DNA from: Caprella mutica
Taxonomy: Eukaryota > Arthropoda > Malacostraca > Amphipoda > Caprellidae
NCBI GenBank assembly: GCA_947561585.1
Contig: CANNZV010000521.1
Coordinates: 62,001-126,000, forward strand
Length of the DNA: 64,000 nt
Direction of reading: 5' to 3'
In this document: positions 29,763-41,633 of the stretch, one piece after another
Position numbering within the stretch: position 1 is the stretch's first letter
Layout of the letters: every line of letters starts with the position of its first letter
Translations under genes and position numbers: made by a program
The notes under the pieces: generated by a model
Told to the model about the DNA's origin: nothing
Databases searched by the model: none
Seen by the model: only the letters and a program-made list of their open reading frames with translations

Positions 29763-31279
29763 GGCTGCGCGCAGACTAAAAGCGTTATTGCGAGCTTGCA
29801 AGCAAGCTTGCTTGCGTGAAAACATGAGGGGCTCACACCAAACGCGTGAATTCCCAGCGCGAGAAGCAAGCAGTTACCTGCCAAATGTCACTAGGGGAGG
29901 GTATGTGTATCTCCGTACCAAATAAAAATGATAACCACTGCGATTATACTATAACGGTTATATTTTTTTCACTTTTTAATAACAGGTTAATTATAACTTT
30001 TCATATACTTGTATTTAAATCAACTTACAATAATCAAACTTAACTTAATTCAAAACAAAATAACTCAATCCTTGTTATTTGAAAGAATATTTGTTATATA
30101 TGGAGTAAATTTGATAATTATTATCATTTTAGATATGAATGATTGAATTCATTGTTTAGTAGTGTTATTATTTGATTGAATTTTTTGTAAATAAAATTAA
30201 ATAAATATTTATATTTAAGAATAAATGTGATTAGTTATTTACAATTCTATATTATGTCTAGGTATATAGGTTTTAGGTACTGACTAGGGAAGTTCCGGAT
30301 TATCAAACGGTTCCACATTTTCGGACACTATTGATTATAATCAATTTATATAGGTAACTATTTTAATTATTATTTACCTCTCATTGCATGCAATCATTAG
30401 TTTTTTATTACTTGTTCGTAAATGTGTAACAGTCCCATAACTTAGAACTTATCTTACAAATAGGTATGAATTATTTTGTTGTTTTTCCTAATTTTATTAG
30501 GTAGTAAACATAAGTAGTATGTGTATACCTAGTAAATATTAAAACATGCAGTATTCTTAGTTCTATTTATTATAGGAAACAGTATTTGTAAGTGAGCGTA
30601 AAACGTATATCTACGTAGATAATGGAAATATACGAAATTTAAATTTTGATAGACCTATCATGATGATCTACGAAAACTCCCACTTTGCGAGTACTAGAAG
30701 TGTCTGATAACCGAGACGTTTCTCTAGATATGTACTAGGTATTATATTGTGTAACTCAGGTTAGATATCTAGGTAAACATTTATATTAGGTATGTAATCA
30801 GCTTTATAAAATACCTAGATAAATATTTATATTATATATCGTCCCTAGGTATCTAATTGCGCATTTATATTATACATATAATCAGCTTGGTACCCAGGTA
30901 ATAATATTTTTAACCATGCTTGTCTCTAAAATTGTTGGTATTAAGTATTAACTATCAACATATGATATTAATTAATTAAACTGTTAAAAATAAAATCGAA
31001 AAAAAATATAACCGTTAAAGTATAATTGCCGTGGTTATCATTTTTATTTGGTGCGGAGATACACACACCCTTCCCGAGTGACATCTAGCAAGTAACTACT
31101 TGCTTCTCGCGCAGCGTGAAGCTATCTTGGGAGTCAGTTGACGCTTTAATGCAAGCTTTCGCGCTCGCTCTTAATGCTCTGTGTGTGCGCAGTTCAATAG
31201 GAATAACATGTAGCACGGTTCATGCCCGCAAGCTTTCCTGCCCGCTTCACGCGAAAACGCTTTTGGTCTGCGCGCAGCC
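29763..31279. mobile_element. 1517-bp element with long inverted repeats and TTA target duplication (PIF/Harbinger-like, non-autonomous)
   Basis: Outer ends GGCTGCGCGCAGACTAAAAG and CTTTTGGTCTGCGCGCAGCC are inverse. The homology between arms continues about 200-280 bp inward (both carry GCGCGAGAAGCAAG, TATCTCCG(T/C)ACCAAATAA, GATAACCAC, AACGGTTATATTTTTTTC). The 3-bp direct repeat TTA lies on both sides. GC-rich CG-containing arms contrast with an AT-rich centre. TTA duplications suggest the PIF/Harbinger superfamily. No transposase is present. An M1 MITE copy is nested at 30287-30453. Confidence 0.88.
30287..30453. mobile_element. MITE family M1 (TTCGGACA subfamily), nested
   Basis: gggaagttccggattatcaa with GGTTCCACATTTTCGGACA at left; TGTTCGTAAATGTGTAACAG and TTAGAACTTATC at right. 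Inside the 29763-31279 element. Confidence 0.7.
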
Positions 31280-31617
31280 TTAGGCTTCATTCATCACCTC
31301 TTCATTTTCCTCTTCCATCCGTGAGTGCAGTCACCGGTGCTTGTGTCCCTTTTCGTCACATTCCTTGGTAGAATCAGCCAAACTGTTTCACGAAGTAGCT
31401 TTTCAGCATGCAAAAGCCTGTCACCAACTGGTGGTAGGTTACTTTATCATGGAGCCACTTACTTGATTGCTTCTTAAAAGTCCCTTGTATTTTTTTCTTT
31501 ATCAATCACTTACTAAAATAGTTTTCAATATTTCCCTTCTTATTACGTCGCAATGAAATTACTTTCACAGTTAAGCTAAGTAACCTTTGCAGAGTTTAAA
31601 CTATAATTTCTTCACAG

Positions 31618-31774
31618 GGGTAAGTTACGTATTATCGGTCGGTTCCACATCTTCGGTCATAGCTATAGTAAGGAAAAAAAACGATAAAATAATAATAATA
31701 ATTATTATTGTGTTTTTTTCTTACTAAAGCTATGACCGAAGATGTGACACTGACCGATAATTCGTAACTCACCC
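31618..31774. mobile_element. MITE family M1
   Basis: ggggtaagttacgtattatc with GGTTCCACATCTTCGGTCAT at left; ATGACCGAAGATGTGACACTG and CGTAACTCACCCC at right; 157 bp, nearly complete hairpin. Confidence 0.93.
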
Positions 31775-32145
31775 CACCAGACAACACTCTCCACAACTCC
31801 AATAGCCTAATAAGATGCTTTCTATTTCTTACCTTCACTAACTCTGTTCTTGCTCTCTAAATGAACACCTTTGTAACCAGACACTCACCCGTACTCTGAT
31901 AGTGGGTGTTTTCATGCTTCATGAACCTATCTGAACTGTTAAATTTCAGATTTACTTTATCATGATCAATCTCAATACCTACTTTCCGAATACTAAGAGT
32001 GTCTGTGTACTGTGACGTTAGCATAAATCTTTTTGCTCTCTATGTTCTATCACCTAATTTTCTCTTCATTTTTATCTTTTTGTTTTTGTTAGTAGACAAA
32101 GTACTGTGATTTAGTGTGTTGGGGCCACCGTTTGTACAACCATTA

Positions 32146-32366
32146 GGGGGGAAGTTACTAATTAGCGGTCAGTCTCACATCTTCGGTCATATAGGAAAAA
32201 ATTCAGAATTGTTATTTTATTTTATTTGGTATCCTTGATACCTGCAGGTATTATTTATTTGCTAAGTGAATATTATAGTATCATGGATACCAATCAAACA
32301 ACCGTCAATATAAATATTTTTTTATGACCGAAGTTGTGAAACCGTCCGTTAATTCGTAACTCACCC
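32146..32366. mobile_element. MITE family M1
   Basis: AAGTTACTAATTAGCGGTCA with CACATCTTCGGTCATATAGG at left; GACCGAAGTTGTGAAACCG and AATTCGTAACTCACCC at right; the TTGGTATCC palindrome at the centre has been broken by an insertion. Confidence 0.88.
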
Positions 32367-32525
32367 TATTTTAATGCACCAAAAACTATTTATTTCTAAA
32401 CAATATTAATGAAATCCTACCGTTTGTCGTAGTGTTGGGAAATTGGTTTATTTTAAATCTTATTATTTATCTTTCTCTTTTCTCTCTGTTTATCCAATTA
32501 TTGCCATCTTCCTTTTACGTTACTA

Positions 32526-32648
32526 GGGTAAAGTGTCAATTACCATTCCAAGGTAAATGAGCAACACTACCATTATAATGAATATATTTAATTTATTTTA
32601 AACCAATGACCGGTAATTTTATCGTTACGGTAATTGATACTTTAACCG
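32526..32648. mobile_element. TA-flanked MITE, family M2 (GGGTAAAGTGTCAATTACC)
   Basis: GGGTAAAGTGTCAATTACCA at left, GGTAATTGATACTTTAACC at right, TA on each side. A single arm with GGGTAAAGCATCAATTACC lies at about 27652. Confidence 0.75.
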
Positions 32649-32775
32649 TACAGTCGGTACATTACTTAACTTGCAACTAATTTATACGAAGTGAATTAAC
32701 TAGTCAAGTATTTTATAAAGGCCCTACAGCTTAATCCTTTGAAAACGTTCTGTGTGTAGCAGACTATATTGAGAA

Positions 32776-32879
32776 GGGTAAGTTACGAATTATCGGTCAG
32801 TTTCATATAAGAAAAACAGTATAAAAGTTATTATTATATGACCGAAATGTGAAAGTGACCGATAATTCGTAACTTACCC
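32776..32879. mobile_element. MITE family M1, minimal 104-bp hairpin
   Basis: gggtaagttacgaattatcg plus GTCAGTTTCATATAAG at left, and TTATATGACCGAAATGTGAAAG, CGATAATTCGTAACTTACCC at right. Shortest copy in the window. Confidence 0.93.
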
Positions 32880-33649
32880 TATGTGTATTTCTGAACCACC
32901 TGAGGTATAACTTTTCATTCCGTGAATATTAAAAATGTTGTAACAAAAGGACAGAATTGGTAGCTAGAGATATATTTATAGTTAACTAAATGTATAAAAT
33001 GTCTTTAAATTCATGTTGTTGAAATTAAAAGGGTTTCTGATTAACTGGGTCATAATTTAACCTTTTCAATAAATCTTTTTTTTCAGCATTGTAGGGTAGA
33101 GGAGCTATCACACGTGGTAGATAATTATATCCTTTACTCTATTTATTTCGTGGATTAAGAAACAAAACTGCTAAATTTTCAGTGTTTACTAAAACTGACA
33201 ATTTTCGGTTGAGGAGTAAAGTAACATTAGTGGCAATTAAATTAAAGTTAACTTATCTGAATTGCTATAGTTTGCTTAATGATAGCTATAGTGAAATAAA
33301 GATTATACCTATAGTGGGGTTATAGTCTTTTGTGTGAATGTACATGTGCAGGATGGGTAAAATAAAAATAATGTAAGAATTTAGAGATTAAAATTGGAGA
33401 AAGTAGTTTAAATTATATACAAGAATTAGAATTGGGAAAATAAAATTAATAAACTAAGGAATATAATACAAAATGAGAATATTTTATTGTTGAAATTAAT
33501 TAACTGAAAATAAAACTAGGAGATAAATAAGCAGCAGCGTTTTAGATCATTTAGATATCTAATACTTTTTAACTTCTAAACCAGCCCTAGTTTAGATGAA
33601 TAGAAAGTACTACTTCGTGTTACAATATTAAGTAAGCTCTTCTACTTTA

Positions 33650-33995
33650 GATCTACACTGGTAGATTTGTTTGATCTACCAGTGTAGATCCAACAGATAT
33701 ACACTGTTAGATCAAACAAATCTACCAGGGTAGATCCAACAGATATACACTGTTAGATCAAACTAATCTACCAGGGTAGATCCAACAGATATACACTGTT
33801 AGATCAAACTAATCTACCAGGGTAGATCCAACAGATATACACTGTTAGATCAAACAAATCTACCAGGGTAGATCCAACAGATATACACTGTTAGATCAAA
33901 CTAATCTACCAGGGTAGATCTAACAGATATACACTGGTAGATCAAACTAATCTACCAGGGTAGATCCAACAGATATACACTGGTAGATCCAAGTT
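33650..33995 (+). repeat. 46-bp tandem repeat, about 7 copies, opening with a 17-bp-stem hairpin
   Basis: Unit tagatccaacagatatacac, TGTTAGATCAAACTAATCTACCAGGG; period 46 from 33731 to 33777. The first 41 bases (33650-33690) are a perfect 17-bp stem with a 7-base loop. Confidence 0.93.
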
Positions 33996-34320
33996 TTTCA
34001 GATCTTCTATGATCTAGTAAGGCATCTTCATGTGCCAGATATTGTTAAGAGATTAGCGCGTGCTACTGTCGGAGAGAAAGCTACAACGTGTCACATGTGT
34101 CAGCATTAGCTAGTACTTGATGGCAGTCAAACTAGCAGGTTCGGATTTGGTAAAAAAAATTATTTAGACTCTAAGCCCAATGACTTAACATTCAATATAT
34201 ATATAGCGTTATATAGTTACAGTCGGGATAAAAAGTTCTCCTTCTTTATACACCACAGTTCTTTTCATGTCCAGTAAGAACTCCAATTATTGTTGAGTGC
34301 ACTCTCCCTTCAGGGCCACT

Positions 34321-34478
34321 TTACATGAGCTTCTGCTTGGCGCACTCAGGGCACAAGATGTCGGAGCCGTCAGTGATGAAGCCCTTGCCTACGAGGGAGC
34401 CGTCACAGTTAGCGCACACGAAACAGTCGTTGTGCCAGTGACGGTCTTCGAAAGATATGAAGCGAGTGCCGCCAATAC
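34321..34478 (-). CDS. FHL: FHL last exon: final LIM domain and stop
   Basis: Acceptor cgtctctccgcag before 34478. Reads IGGTRFISFEDRHWHNDCF, C-x2-C, SLVGKGFITDG, ILCPEC and a short basic end KQKLM before TAA. Zinc ligands are all present. The 3' UTR runs toward lower coordinates; I could not choose a poly(A) site. Confidence 0.93.
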
Positions 34479-36724
34479 CTGCGGAGAGACGGAGGTTAGA
34501 AAAGGAGACTGGAAATGCTACAACAGCTATCAGAGTGTTCTATTTTACTATAGGGTACTAGAGACCATGATGTAGCTACCATCAGTCATGATAAAATAGT
34601 TGAATTTGTATATATTAGTACTTTAGGAGGTAATTGGGATAGTTACTATCAATGAAAAGAGTCTCCGCATGATGTCAATTTCTCTAATCTCAGTTTAATA
34701 ATTGCCTAGTTATTTCAAATTCTACGATTGAATTCATTGTCATGTGCCCAGACCAATTTTAAAGCATCTACACGCAATACAAGTAGAAAAGTTAATTCTA
34801 GGAATGTGAAATTTGTAAACTTTCAAGAACTAATTTGCTTTCAAATAGCAAAATGTCTTTTTATCATCAGGAATATTAGTTAAAACCCTGGACTGATTAA
34901 TTATACAAAAAACTATCATTTGTTGGTACCAACATGGCCTAAAAAGTTTAGGATAGATAGCTTGTATACAAAGTAGATATTCAACATACATCTGTTTGTC
35001 ATACAATTAATAGTTTAATTCAGGTTTCCACTTCTTCCTGACAATGAATAGACGTCTTTCTATTCGAAAGCTCGAGATCAAATTAACTTCAAGGTTGACA
35101 TTTAATAACCCATTTGAAATAATATTACCTCTTTTATTTACTCTTCCCTTTGGGCTTAGAGACAGTGACTAACAAATGCTAGACATAACTCTTCACTTAA
35201 TTTGATTAAATGCAACAAGCTGTTCTGTTAAAGAGGAGCAGTCATTTGTATCTTTGGCTGGAAAGAGAATATGTGTAGAGTTTGAACTGATGGCTCTTAT
35301 TAGAATTAACTGCTAGCAGGTTAATTCACTTACTTTGGTAACCTATTCACTGACTCAATAAAACTGAAGATTATTTTCTAACTAATCTACTTCCTTCTGA
35401 ACGAACAAACTAAATTGACATTTAAGTATTCGTGGAATTTTTATATTCTAGTGTGGCCCTTATCCTTATATATAATTTTTTATATTACAGTTTAACCTTT
35501 ATTAGAAAAGATATATTTAAATTAGTTAATAGTTTTTGCATTTTAAAGACTGGACAAATTTTCTGAAACGTAAGTTAGATGCCGAAAAAGAGATTTAAGT
35601 TTTGGCCAGCACGAAGTGTCAACCGATTAGATTTAGGAATAAGGCTTCTACAGATGATGTGGATTGTAAGATCACGATTTTTCAGTACTGAGAAATTAAA
35701 CAAATTAAACAAGCCCATTATCAGAATGCAAAAGAGTTAATGGAGATGAGACGTAATGGCTACTACATAGTATCTGTGCACTAAAAGTGCTGCACCATAA
35801 TGTCTCACCAGTGATAGGTTTGGTGCAAGCGGTGCACCTCTTAGCGAAAAGATCCCCGAAGCAGTCGGCGCAGTAGGGCTTCTCGTCTCTTGAGGTGAAT
35901 CTCTGGCCAGCGAGAGAGGCACTGCAGTTGGTGCAGGTGAAGCACTCCCTGTGCCAGGGGTCATTCTTGTACGTCACGCCTCCTGAGGTGATGATCTGAA
36001 ACAGAGCGGGGGAAGAGAAATAATAATACTACACTCTACTATCAAACACTTTGAAAATTCATCAAACACAAATGGTATCATCTAACATGCAAATTGTTTA
36101 TAAATATACTGAATTATTTATGAATACCGTTTAAAATTTAGTCAAGAAATTACTTATATCCATTATTGTATGTCAGAAGATTTATAAACGATCACCTTCA
36201 TATAAAATTATAGTATACCGTTTGGAAATCTTAACAAACTTAGCTATGCCTTTCATTGATAACTATTTTTGTAGGTTTAACAGTATTATGAATTTACGCA
36301 TCTCTGTAATACGCATTTTTCTTATTATATAAAGTAGGCATTCAAGAAAATCTCAAAATATAAACATTGGAAGAATATCATGTGATTCTTTTCAGAAATA
36401 TTAGTTTTAAATTTGATAAAATGGATATAATTGCATATTATTCTATTTTTTTAAACTCTACATTTTTCACACACTTTGATACACACAGCACTCATATTGG
36501 TACACACTGCGCTCACCCTAAACTTTGCACTCATATGGTATATTATGCACCCACCTTGCTGCACTTGATGCACCTTGTGGCGAACTTCTCCTCGTAACAT
36601 CCAGTGCAGAATATTTCCTGTTCACGGGGAATGAAGCTCTTGGTTCCGATGGGAGTCTTGCAAACGTTACAGCAGAAACACTTCTCATGCCACTGGCGAG
36701 ACTTGTACTCCATCTTCTTGTTAC
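34321..36724 (-). CDS. FHL: FHL-type LIM-only protein gene, 3' three exons
   Basis: Exons 36555-36724, 35809-35995 and 34321-34478 on the minus strand join in phase (phase 1 in; 0; 1) to a TAA at 34321-34323. They encode the second half of one LIM domain and two complete LIM domains. Each has the ligand order C-x2-C, H-x2-C, C-x2-C and C-x2-C, and linkers such as AKRCTACTKPITG typical of four-and-a-half-LIM proteins. The end, GRGF-like VGKGF followed by DILCPECAKQK, is the usual FHL C-terminus. FHL proteins are LIM-only scaffolds that bind actin-associated, integrin-linked and transcription-factor partners, often in muscle. The upstream LIM coding exons of a full-length FHL were not found up to the right edge; see the two candidate first exons. 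Confidence 0.9.
35809..35995 (-). CDS. FHL: FHL exon: LIM domain (penultimate)
   Basis: Acceptor after ctctgtttcag-type tract, donor ACTG|GTGAGA. Contains ITSGGVTYKNDPWHRECF, then C-x2-C, SLAGQRFTS..EKPYCADC and AKRCTACTKPITG. These are diagnostic FHL linker sequences. The frame is phase 0 in, phase 1 out. Confidence 0.94.
36555..36724 (-). CDS. FHL: FHL exon: second half of a LIM domain and start of the next
   Basis: Acceptor ctctgtttcag before 36724, donor AAG|GTGGGT at 36554. Reads GNKKMEYKSRQWHEKCF (first codon split with the previous exon) with H-x2-C-x2-C-x2-C, then C-T-G-C, and opens the next LIM with RCIKC. It corresponds to the FHL segment starting at the conserved V/M-E-Y-K before the W-H pair. 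Confidence 0.9.
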
Positions 36725-37199
36725 CTGAAACAGAGAGAAAACAATGAAACACTGATGTCTGGTTAACTATTTGTGGTCTTTAGAAATATATCAATTACGG
36801 GGAGATAATCAATTACTGGTAGTTGAAAATGGAAAACAATTGTATCTAGTATAAGGTATTATTGATAAATTGATAGAAATATAAACGCATAAGAATTAAT
36901 TAAGACAATGAAATAAGATATTATCTATAAAATACAAAATAAGATAACAATAAGAGAAGGCAATTTGATATAGAGTTGTTCAAATATATTTCTTTAGTAT
37001 AGTTATGTCTTTTATTCTAATGTGAAATACCTTCAACATGTCTGTAAAGAGTACAGACCATTGCAATAGAGAGATGCATTATTCCGCTCATGAAAAAATA
37101 TTAAAGAGAAACTAACGATACGACGCGTGGAGAAACATTTCAGGAAAAAAACTATGACACCAAAGAACTAGATGATAGATCAACAAAACCATTAGTGAG

Positions 37200-37320
37200 G
37201 TATATGCTAAATTGAAAGTCAATTGCTTTGAGTCAACCTAATGAGAGTCAATTGACTCGAGTCAATTGCCTCGAGTCAACCTGATGAGAGTCAATTGACT
37301 CAAGTCTAAACTGACTAAGC
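37200..37320 (+). repeat. Short array of GAGTCAATTGACTC-type palindromes
   Basis: Four to five copies of GAGTCAATTGACTCGAGTC with CAATTG and CTCGAG palindromes, in the minus-strand LIM gene region. Confidence 0.75.
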
Positions 37321-37353
37321 AAACAAACATTTTGCAATTTAGGTCACTACCCT

Positions 37354-37458
37354 GGTAACAAGGATTTATTCCAGGGATATTAAGGGATTATCCCAGGAAT
37401 CAATCTTTCTCCCCTAGAATACTCCTTTAATATCCAGAGAATAATCCTTGTTGCCGGG
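37354..37458. repeat. Foldback (inverted repeat) element, about 105 bp
   Basis: GGTAACAAGGATTTATTCCA and GGGATATTAAGGGA at left are inverted at right as CTCCTTTAATATCC and AGAATAATCCTTGTTGCC. Confidence 0.8.
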
Positions 37459-38033
37459 GAAAAGATTTTTTTTCACTTTTATAAAAATAGAAATGATCAG
37501 TTCTGTTAATAAATCAAAATATTTATAGAAACCTCAAAGTACGAATTGAGATAACAACAGATAACATGTTATAAAAATAAAGCATTCATTTCTCTCATTG
37601 GAAATAGAACCCCTACCCTTAAGTACAATGAACCTATACACTATCAGGGGTATTTAGGAGTGATATTGAGAATTCCAAATAATGTAAAAAAGTCTACGGA
37701 GAATGCTTCGAATATTTGATTTACTTTCATGGTGATATATCTGATGGTTGAAAAGCACCAGAAATTAAATGGAAATTTCAAACATAAATTAAATAGCTTA
37801 AATTTAATTGAAATAAGTAACGCAGAGATATGATTAAAGTTAATTATCTTCAAAATATCACAGTAACACAATAAACCCAATACACTAGCGAGGTAGCACC
37901 GGTAATTCTTTATCTTTTTACTATGTTATTTCTCTGTGTTCAAGTCTTCCCTTTCTCACTCAGAGGTGTAACTAATTACTTTGATTTATTGTTCACAAGA
38001 AATGTACAAAATAATGGCGTAAAGTTTGCATAC

Positions 38034-38094
38034 CTGACGTAACTACGAAGCTCAATAGTTTGCCACAGTCGCACACTAGACTATCGAAACCCAT
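38034..38094 (-). CDS. Candidate alternative first coding exon of the FHL gene
   Basis: Minus-strand ATG at 38094-38092 followed by 20 codons and a good donor TCAG|GTATGC. The reading is MGFDSLVCDCGKLLSFVVTS with one base left over, and that phase-1 base plus GT from the acceptor at 36724 makes the Gly codon that precedes NKKMEYK. It lies 1.3 kb upstream of the first LIM exon found. The Cys-x-Cys could stand in for part of the missing half LIM. No homology was recognised; support is start codon, donor and phase only. Confidence 0.4.
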
Positions 38095-38139
38095 GTTATA
38101 ACCTAAAGCTCTACCTTAAACCAGTAGCTAGGTGGCTAA

Positions 38140-38470
38140 GGAGTGTGTAACTAGTGTTACTGAGCCTAACTAGTGTTACAAAGTCTATATAGTGTTAAAA
38201 AGTTTAACTAGTGTTACTAAGCCTAACTAGTATTACTAAATCTAACTAGTGTTACTAAGCCTAACTAGTGTTTCAAAGTCTATATAGTGTTAAAAAGTTT
38301 AACTACAGATGATGTAGTTTAAGTTCAACAAGTGTTACTAAGCCTAACTAGTGTTATAAAATAACTAGTGTAACAAAGGGTAACCGGTGTTACAGAGCTT
38401 ATTTAGAGTTACAAATTCTAACTAGTGTTACAAAGTTTATCTAGAGTTACAAATTATATTTAGTGTTACT
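38140..38470 (+). repeat. Degenerate tandem repeat of AACTAGTGTTAC units
   Basis: About 17 diverged copies of aactagtgttactaagcct with many point changes; older than the homogeneous arrays nearby. Confidence 0.85.
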
Positions 38471-39796
38471 AATATGCTAACTGCCAATGACACTGATTGT
38501 GTAACGTTACAGTGTAATAATAAACTAAAAATAGAAGGTAATATCTCTACTGTCTCTAAAATTAATCTAAACTCCTTTAAAATATTCACTATCGCGTTTC
38601 TTGTGGTAAAACTCTTTTCAATTGAACAGCTTATTCCAGAGCTCTGTACTGTATATTTTTTCACTAGAGTGTCTCTATATACAGGGTGATCTACAGGCAG
38701 AGTCGTGACGTCACTCCTCCATTCACTGTAGTCATTTTTGTACATTTAAAGTAGAGGCAAATTAGCTTGGCACTGAGGCAGAAACTAGTAATTAGTAAGT
38801 TTCTGTAATGGATAGAAATGATGGCGACAAACGCAATAATAAGAATAAAATTATTTGATTGTATCTATAATTGAATTATTTTTAAAAGTAAGTGATTTAG
38901 ATTCGATAAAATTCAATGATAAAAAGAAATTAAATTGAGAATATTTTCAATATATATGCATGTAATATAAGTGAATATCTTTAGATAGTACAGTCACGTG
39001 TTTCTATTCAGAATTCTATTAGCAAAAAGCAGCATGCGGTTATGAAGGAATTTGAAATTGCAATGTGAAGAAAGAGGAGAAATCTAAATTGCGTAAAAAT
39101 GTCTACGGAGAATGCTTCGAATATTTGATTTACTTTCAAGGTGATATCTCTGATGCTTTAAAAGCACACTAAATGAAATGGAAATTACAACTATATTATT
39201 GGTGGTAAGCTTCAAATGGCATTAATTGAATTGAAATAAAAAAACGAAGATAAATTAGCAAAGTAAATTAATGAGTGAATATTTTCAAAGTTGTGTGTTG
39301 TCGAGAAGTTGTTTGTCATTAACTGTTTTCTTTAGTTTGGAAGGCAATGAGACACTGTACGTGCTGCCTTGACGGCAGCCAGAGCTATACTGACAGGCAG
39401 ACCTGTGACGCCTGTACGGTAACACGCCTGGTGACCTGACCTGTCAGGGTGTGCTGACATGTCACTGACAGACAGCCAGTTACATGTCAGTATATTTCAC
39501 TCGACATGTTGACCATTAAAAAGATTTTAATCATGTGTTGAAAATTAAACATCCAATAACTAACGTGAAATAATTCGTCCTCTCATTTTTAATATTTGCA
39601 CATTTTATTAATTTGTATTGACTGTAAATAGATATTGTATGAATGTTCTTCACCGTGAGAGTTCATCTTTAGTGGAATATTATTTGTATCTTACGAATTA
39701 CTTTAATATTCATTGTTTTAATCAATTTTTAAAGTTTGTTTGTAAACTTCACACCATGTTAAAATATTGAAATAATAAAAAACATCCTGAAACATC

Positions 39797-40939
39797 AATT
39801 CATTGATGAGAATCAATTCATTGATGAGAATCAATTCATTGATGAGAATCAATTCATTGATGAGAATCAATTCATTGATGAGAATCAATTCATTGATGAG
39901 AATCAATTCATTGATGAGAATCAATTCATTGATGAGAATCAATTCATTGATGAGAATCAATTCATTGATGAGAATCAATTCATTGATGAGAATCAATTCA
40001 TTGATGAGAATCAATTCATTGATGAGAATCAATTCATTGATGAGAATCAATTCATTGATGAGAATCAATTCATTGATGAGAATCAATTCATTGACGAGAA
40101 TCAATTCATTGACGAGAATCAATTCATTGACGAGAATCAATTCATTGACGAGAATCAATTCATTGACGAGAATCAATTCATTGACGAGAATCAATTCATT
40201 GACGAGAATCAATTCATTGACGAGAATCAATTCATTGATGAGAATCAATTCATTGATGAGAATCAATTCATTGATAAGAATCAATTCATTGATAAGAATC
40301 AATTCATTGACGAGAATCAATTCATTGACGAGAATCAATTCATTGACGAGAATCAATTCATTGACGAGAATCAATTCATTGATGAGAATCAATTCATTGA
40401 TGAGAATCAATTCATTGATGAGAATCAATTCATTGATGAGAATCAATTCATTGATGAGAATCAATTCATTGATGAGAATCAATTCATTGATAAGAATCAA
40501 TTCATTGATAAGAATCAATTCATTGATGAGAATCAATTCATTGATGAGAATCAATTCATTGATGAGAATCAATTCATTGATGAGAATCAATTCATTGATG
40601 AGAATCAATTCATTGATGAGAATCAATTCATTGATGAGAATCAATTCATTGATGAGAATCAATTCATTGATGAGAATCAATTCATTGATGAGAATCAATT
40701 CATTGATGAGAATCAATTCATTGATGAGAATCAATTCATTGATGAGAATCAATTCATTGATGAGAATCAATTCATTGATGAGAATCAATTCATTGATGAG
40801 AATCAATTCATTGATGAGAATCAATTCATTGATGAGAATCAATTCATTGATGAGAATCAATTCATTGATGAGAATCAATTCATTGATGAGAATCAATTCA
40901 TTGATGAGAATCAATTCATTGATAAGAATCAATTCATTG
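39797..40939. repeat. 1.1 kb minisatellite, 18-bp unit, about 63 copies
   Basis: Unit ttcattgatgagaatcaa. Only two variants occur, GACGAG and GATAAG, in blocks. ATCAAT and ATTGAT in the unit are inverse. Multiple of 3, so ORFs of 404 and 379 codons appear on the two strands; not genes. Confidence 0.97.
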
Positions 40940-41144
40940 TAAGGAGTTTAAATATTCTAAAAACTTATTAGAACTAAACAAAAAAAATTAGGAATAATTT
41001 CATAAAATGTCCCAGACAGACAATTGCAGCAAATTAGAGGAACAAATAATCTCTTTGAAGTTATTCCACAGACAAATATTAGAATTAAATAATACTTAGT
41101 AGGTGTCTAACGTCTGTTCCGGAACCAAAGACCATATTACTGAC

Positions 41145-41420
41145 GTCAAAAGGAAATTAAGTACAAGGGACTGGATGAAATAGTAAGATAAGAAAGTGGC
41201 TACATAAACAAATTCACCTACCACCGTCAGTGACAATGCTCATGGATGCAGAAAAGCTACTCCGTGAATGCAGTCACTTACCAAGGAATGTGACGAAAAG
41301 GGACACAAACACTGGTGACTGCACTTACGGATGGAAGAGGAAAATGAAGAGGTGATAGTAAATGAAGACTACGAGTTTACCTAACACAAAATCTTAAACC
41401 TCGTAGTTGAAGAGCATAAA
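41145..41420 (-). repeat. Dispersed repeat family A, unbroken reverse copy
   Basis: Reads in reverse: TTGTGTTAGGTAAACTCGTAG, CACCTCTTCATTTTCCTCTTC, CCAGTGTTTGTGTCCC, TGCATCCATGAGC and CCCTTGTACTTAA. Serves as the uninterrupted reference for the copy at 29690-31510. Confidence 0.85.
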
Positions 41421-41633
41421 TAAATTAAATAAATTCAAGAAATGAATCAAAATTTATACATTTATACATAAAGAATGAAGATGTATAATTATCTAAAGAT
41501 ATATTTTTCTAGTTTTATTTCCTAATTTAGACATTTTTTTTTCCAATAGTCACAGCCACAGTCCATAAAATTAAGAAAATCCTCTGTCGGTCAATTTGAA
41601 CCACATAATAAAATTAAATACAAAACAGTATTG

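Larger units (their letters stand above)
29690..31510 (+). repeat. Dispersed repeat family A copy split by a 1.5 kb insertion
   Basis: Left part 29690-29762 (TTGCAGTTTTAGAGGATAGC to TTTTTGTGTTA) and right part 31280-31510 (TTAGGCTTCATTCATCACC to CCCTTGTATTT). The reverse copy at 41145-41420 keeps the two parts joined with a single TTA, showing the empty site. Confidence 0.88.
24862..34320. other. Intergenic region and UTRs between the convergent BLTP3 and FHL genes
   Basis: The two genes converge. No open frame here has recognisable coding content. The stretch holds the BLTP3 3' UTR (no AATAAA was seen before 26145, where AATAAA occurs in gataaataaatact), several tandem repeats, six M1 MITE copies, a TTAA element, a 1.5 kb TTA-flanked element and otherwise AT-rich unique sequence. 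Confidence 0.7.

Noticed and set aside
35737..35964. Second minus-strand frame over the LIM exon
   Set aside because: Out of frame with the zinc-ligand pattern; shadow of the exon 35809-35995.
38437..38745. 102-codon minus-strand frame beginning MYKNDYSEW
   Set aside because: Overlaps a degenerate tandem repeat at its end and shows no family signature; the evidence is too weak for a gene call.
39718..40942. 404- and 379-codon frames (ILINEL- and RINSLM-type repeats)
   Set aside because: Products of the 18-bp array on both strands with no unique coding sequence attached.
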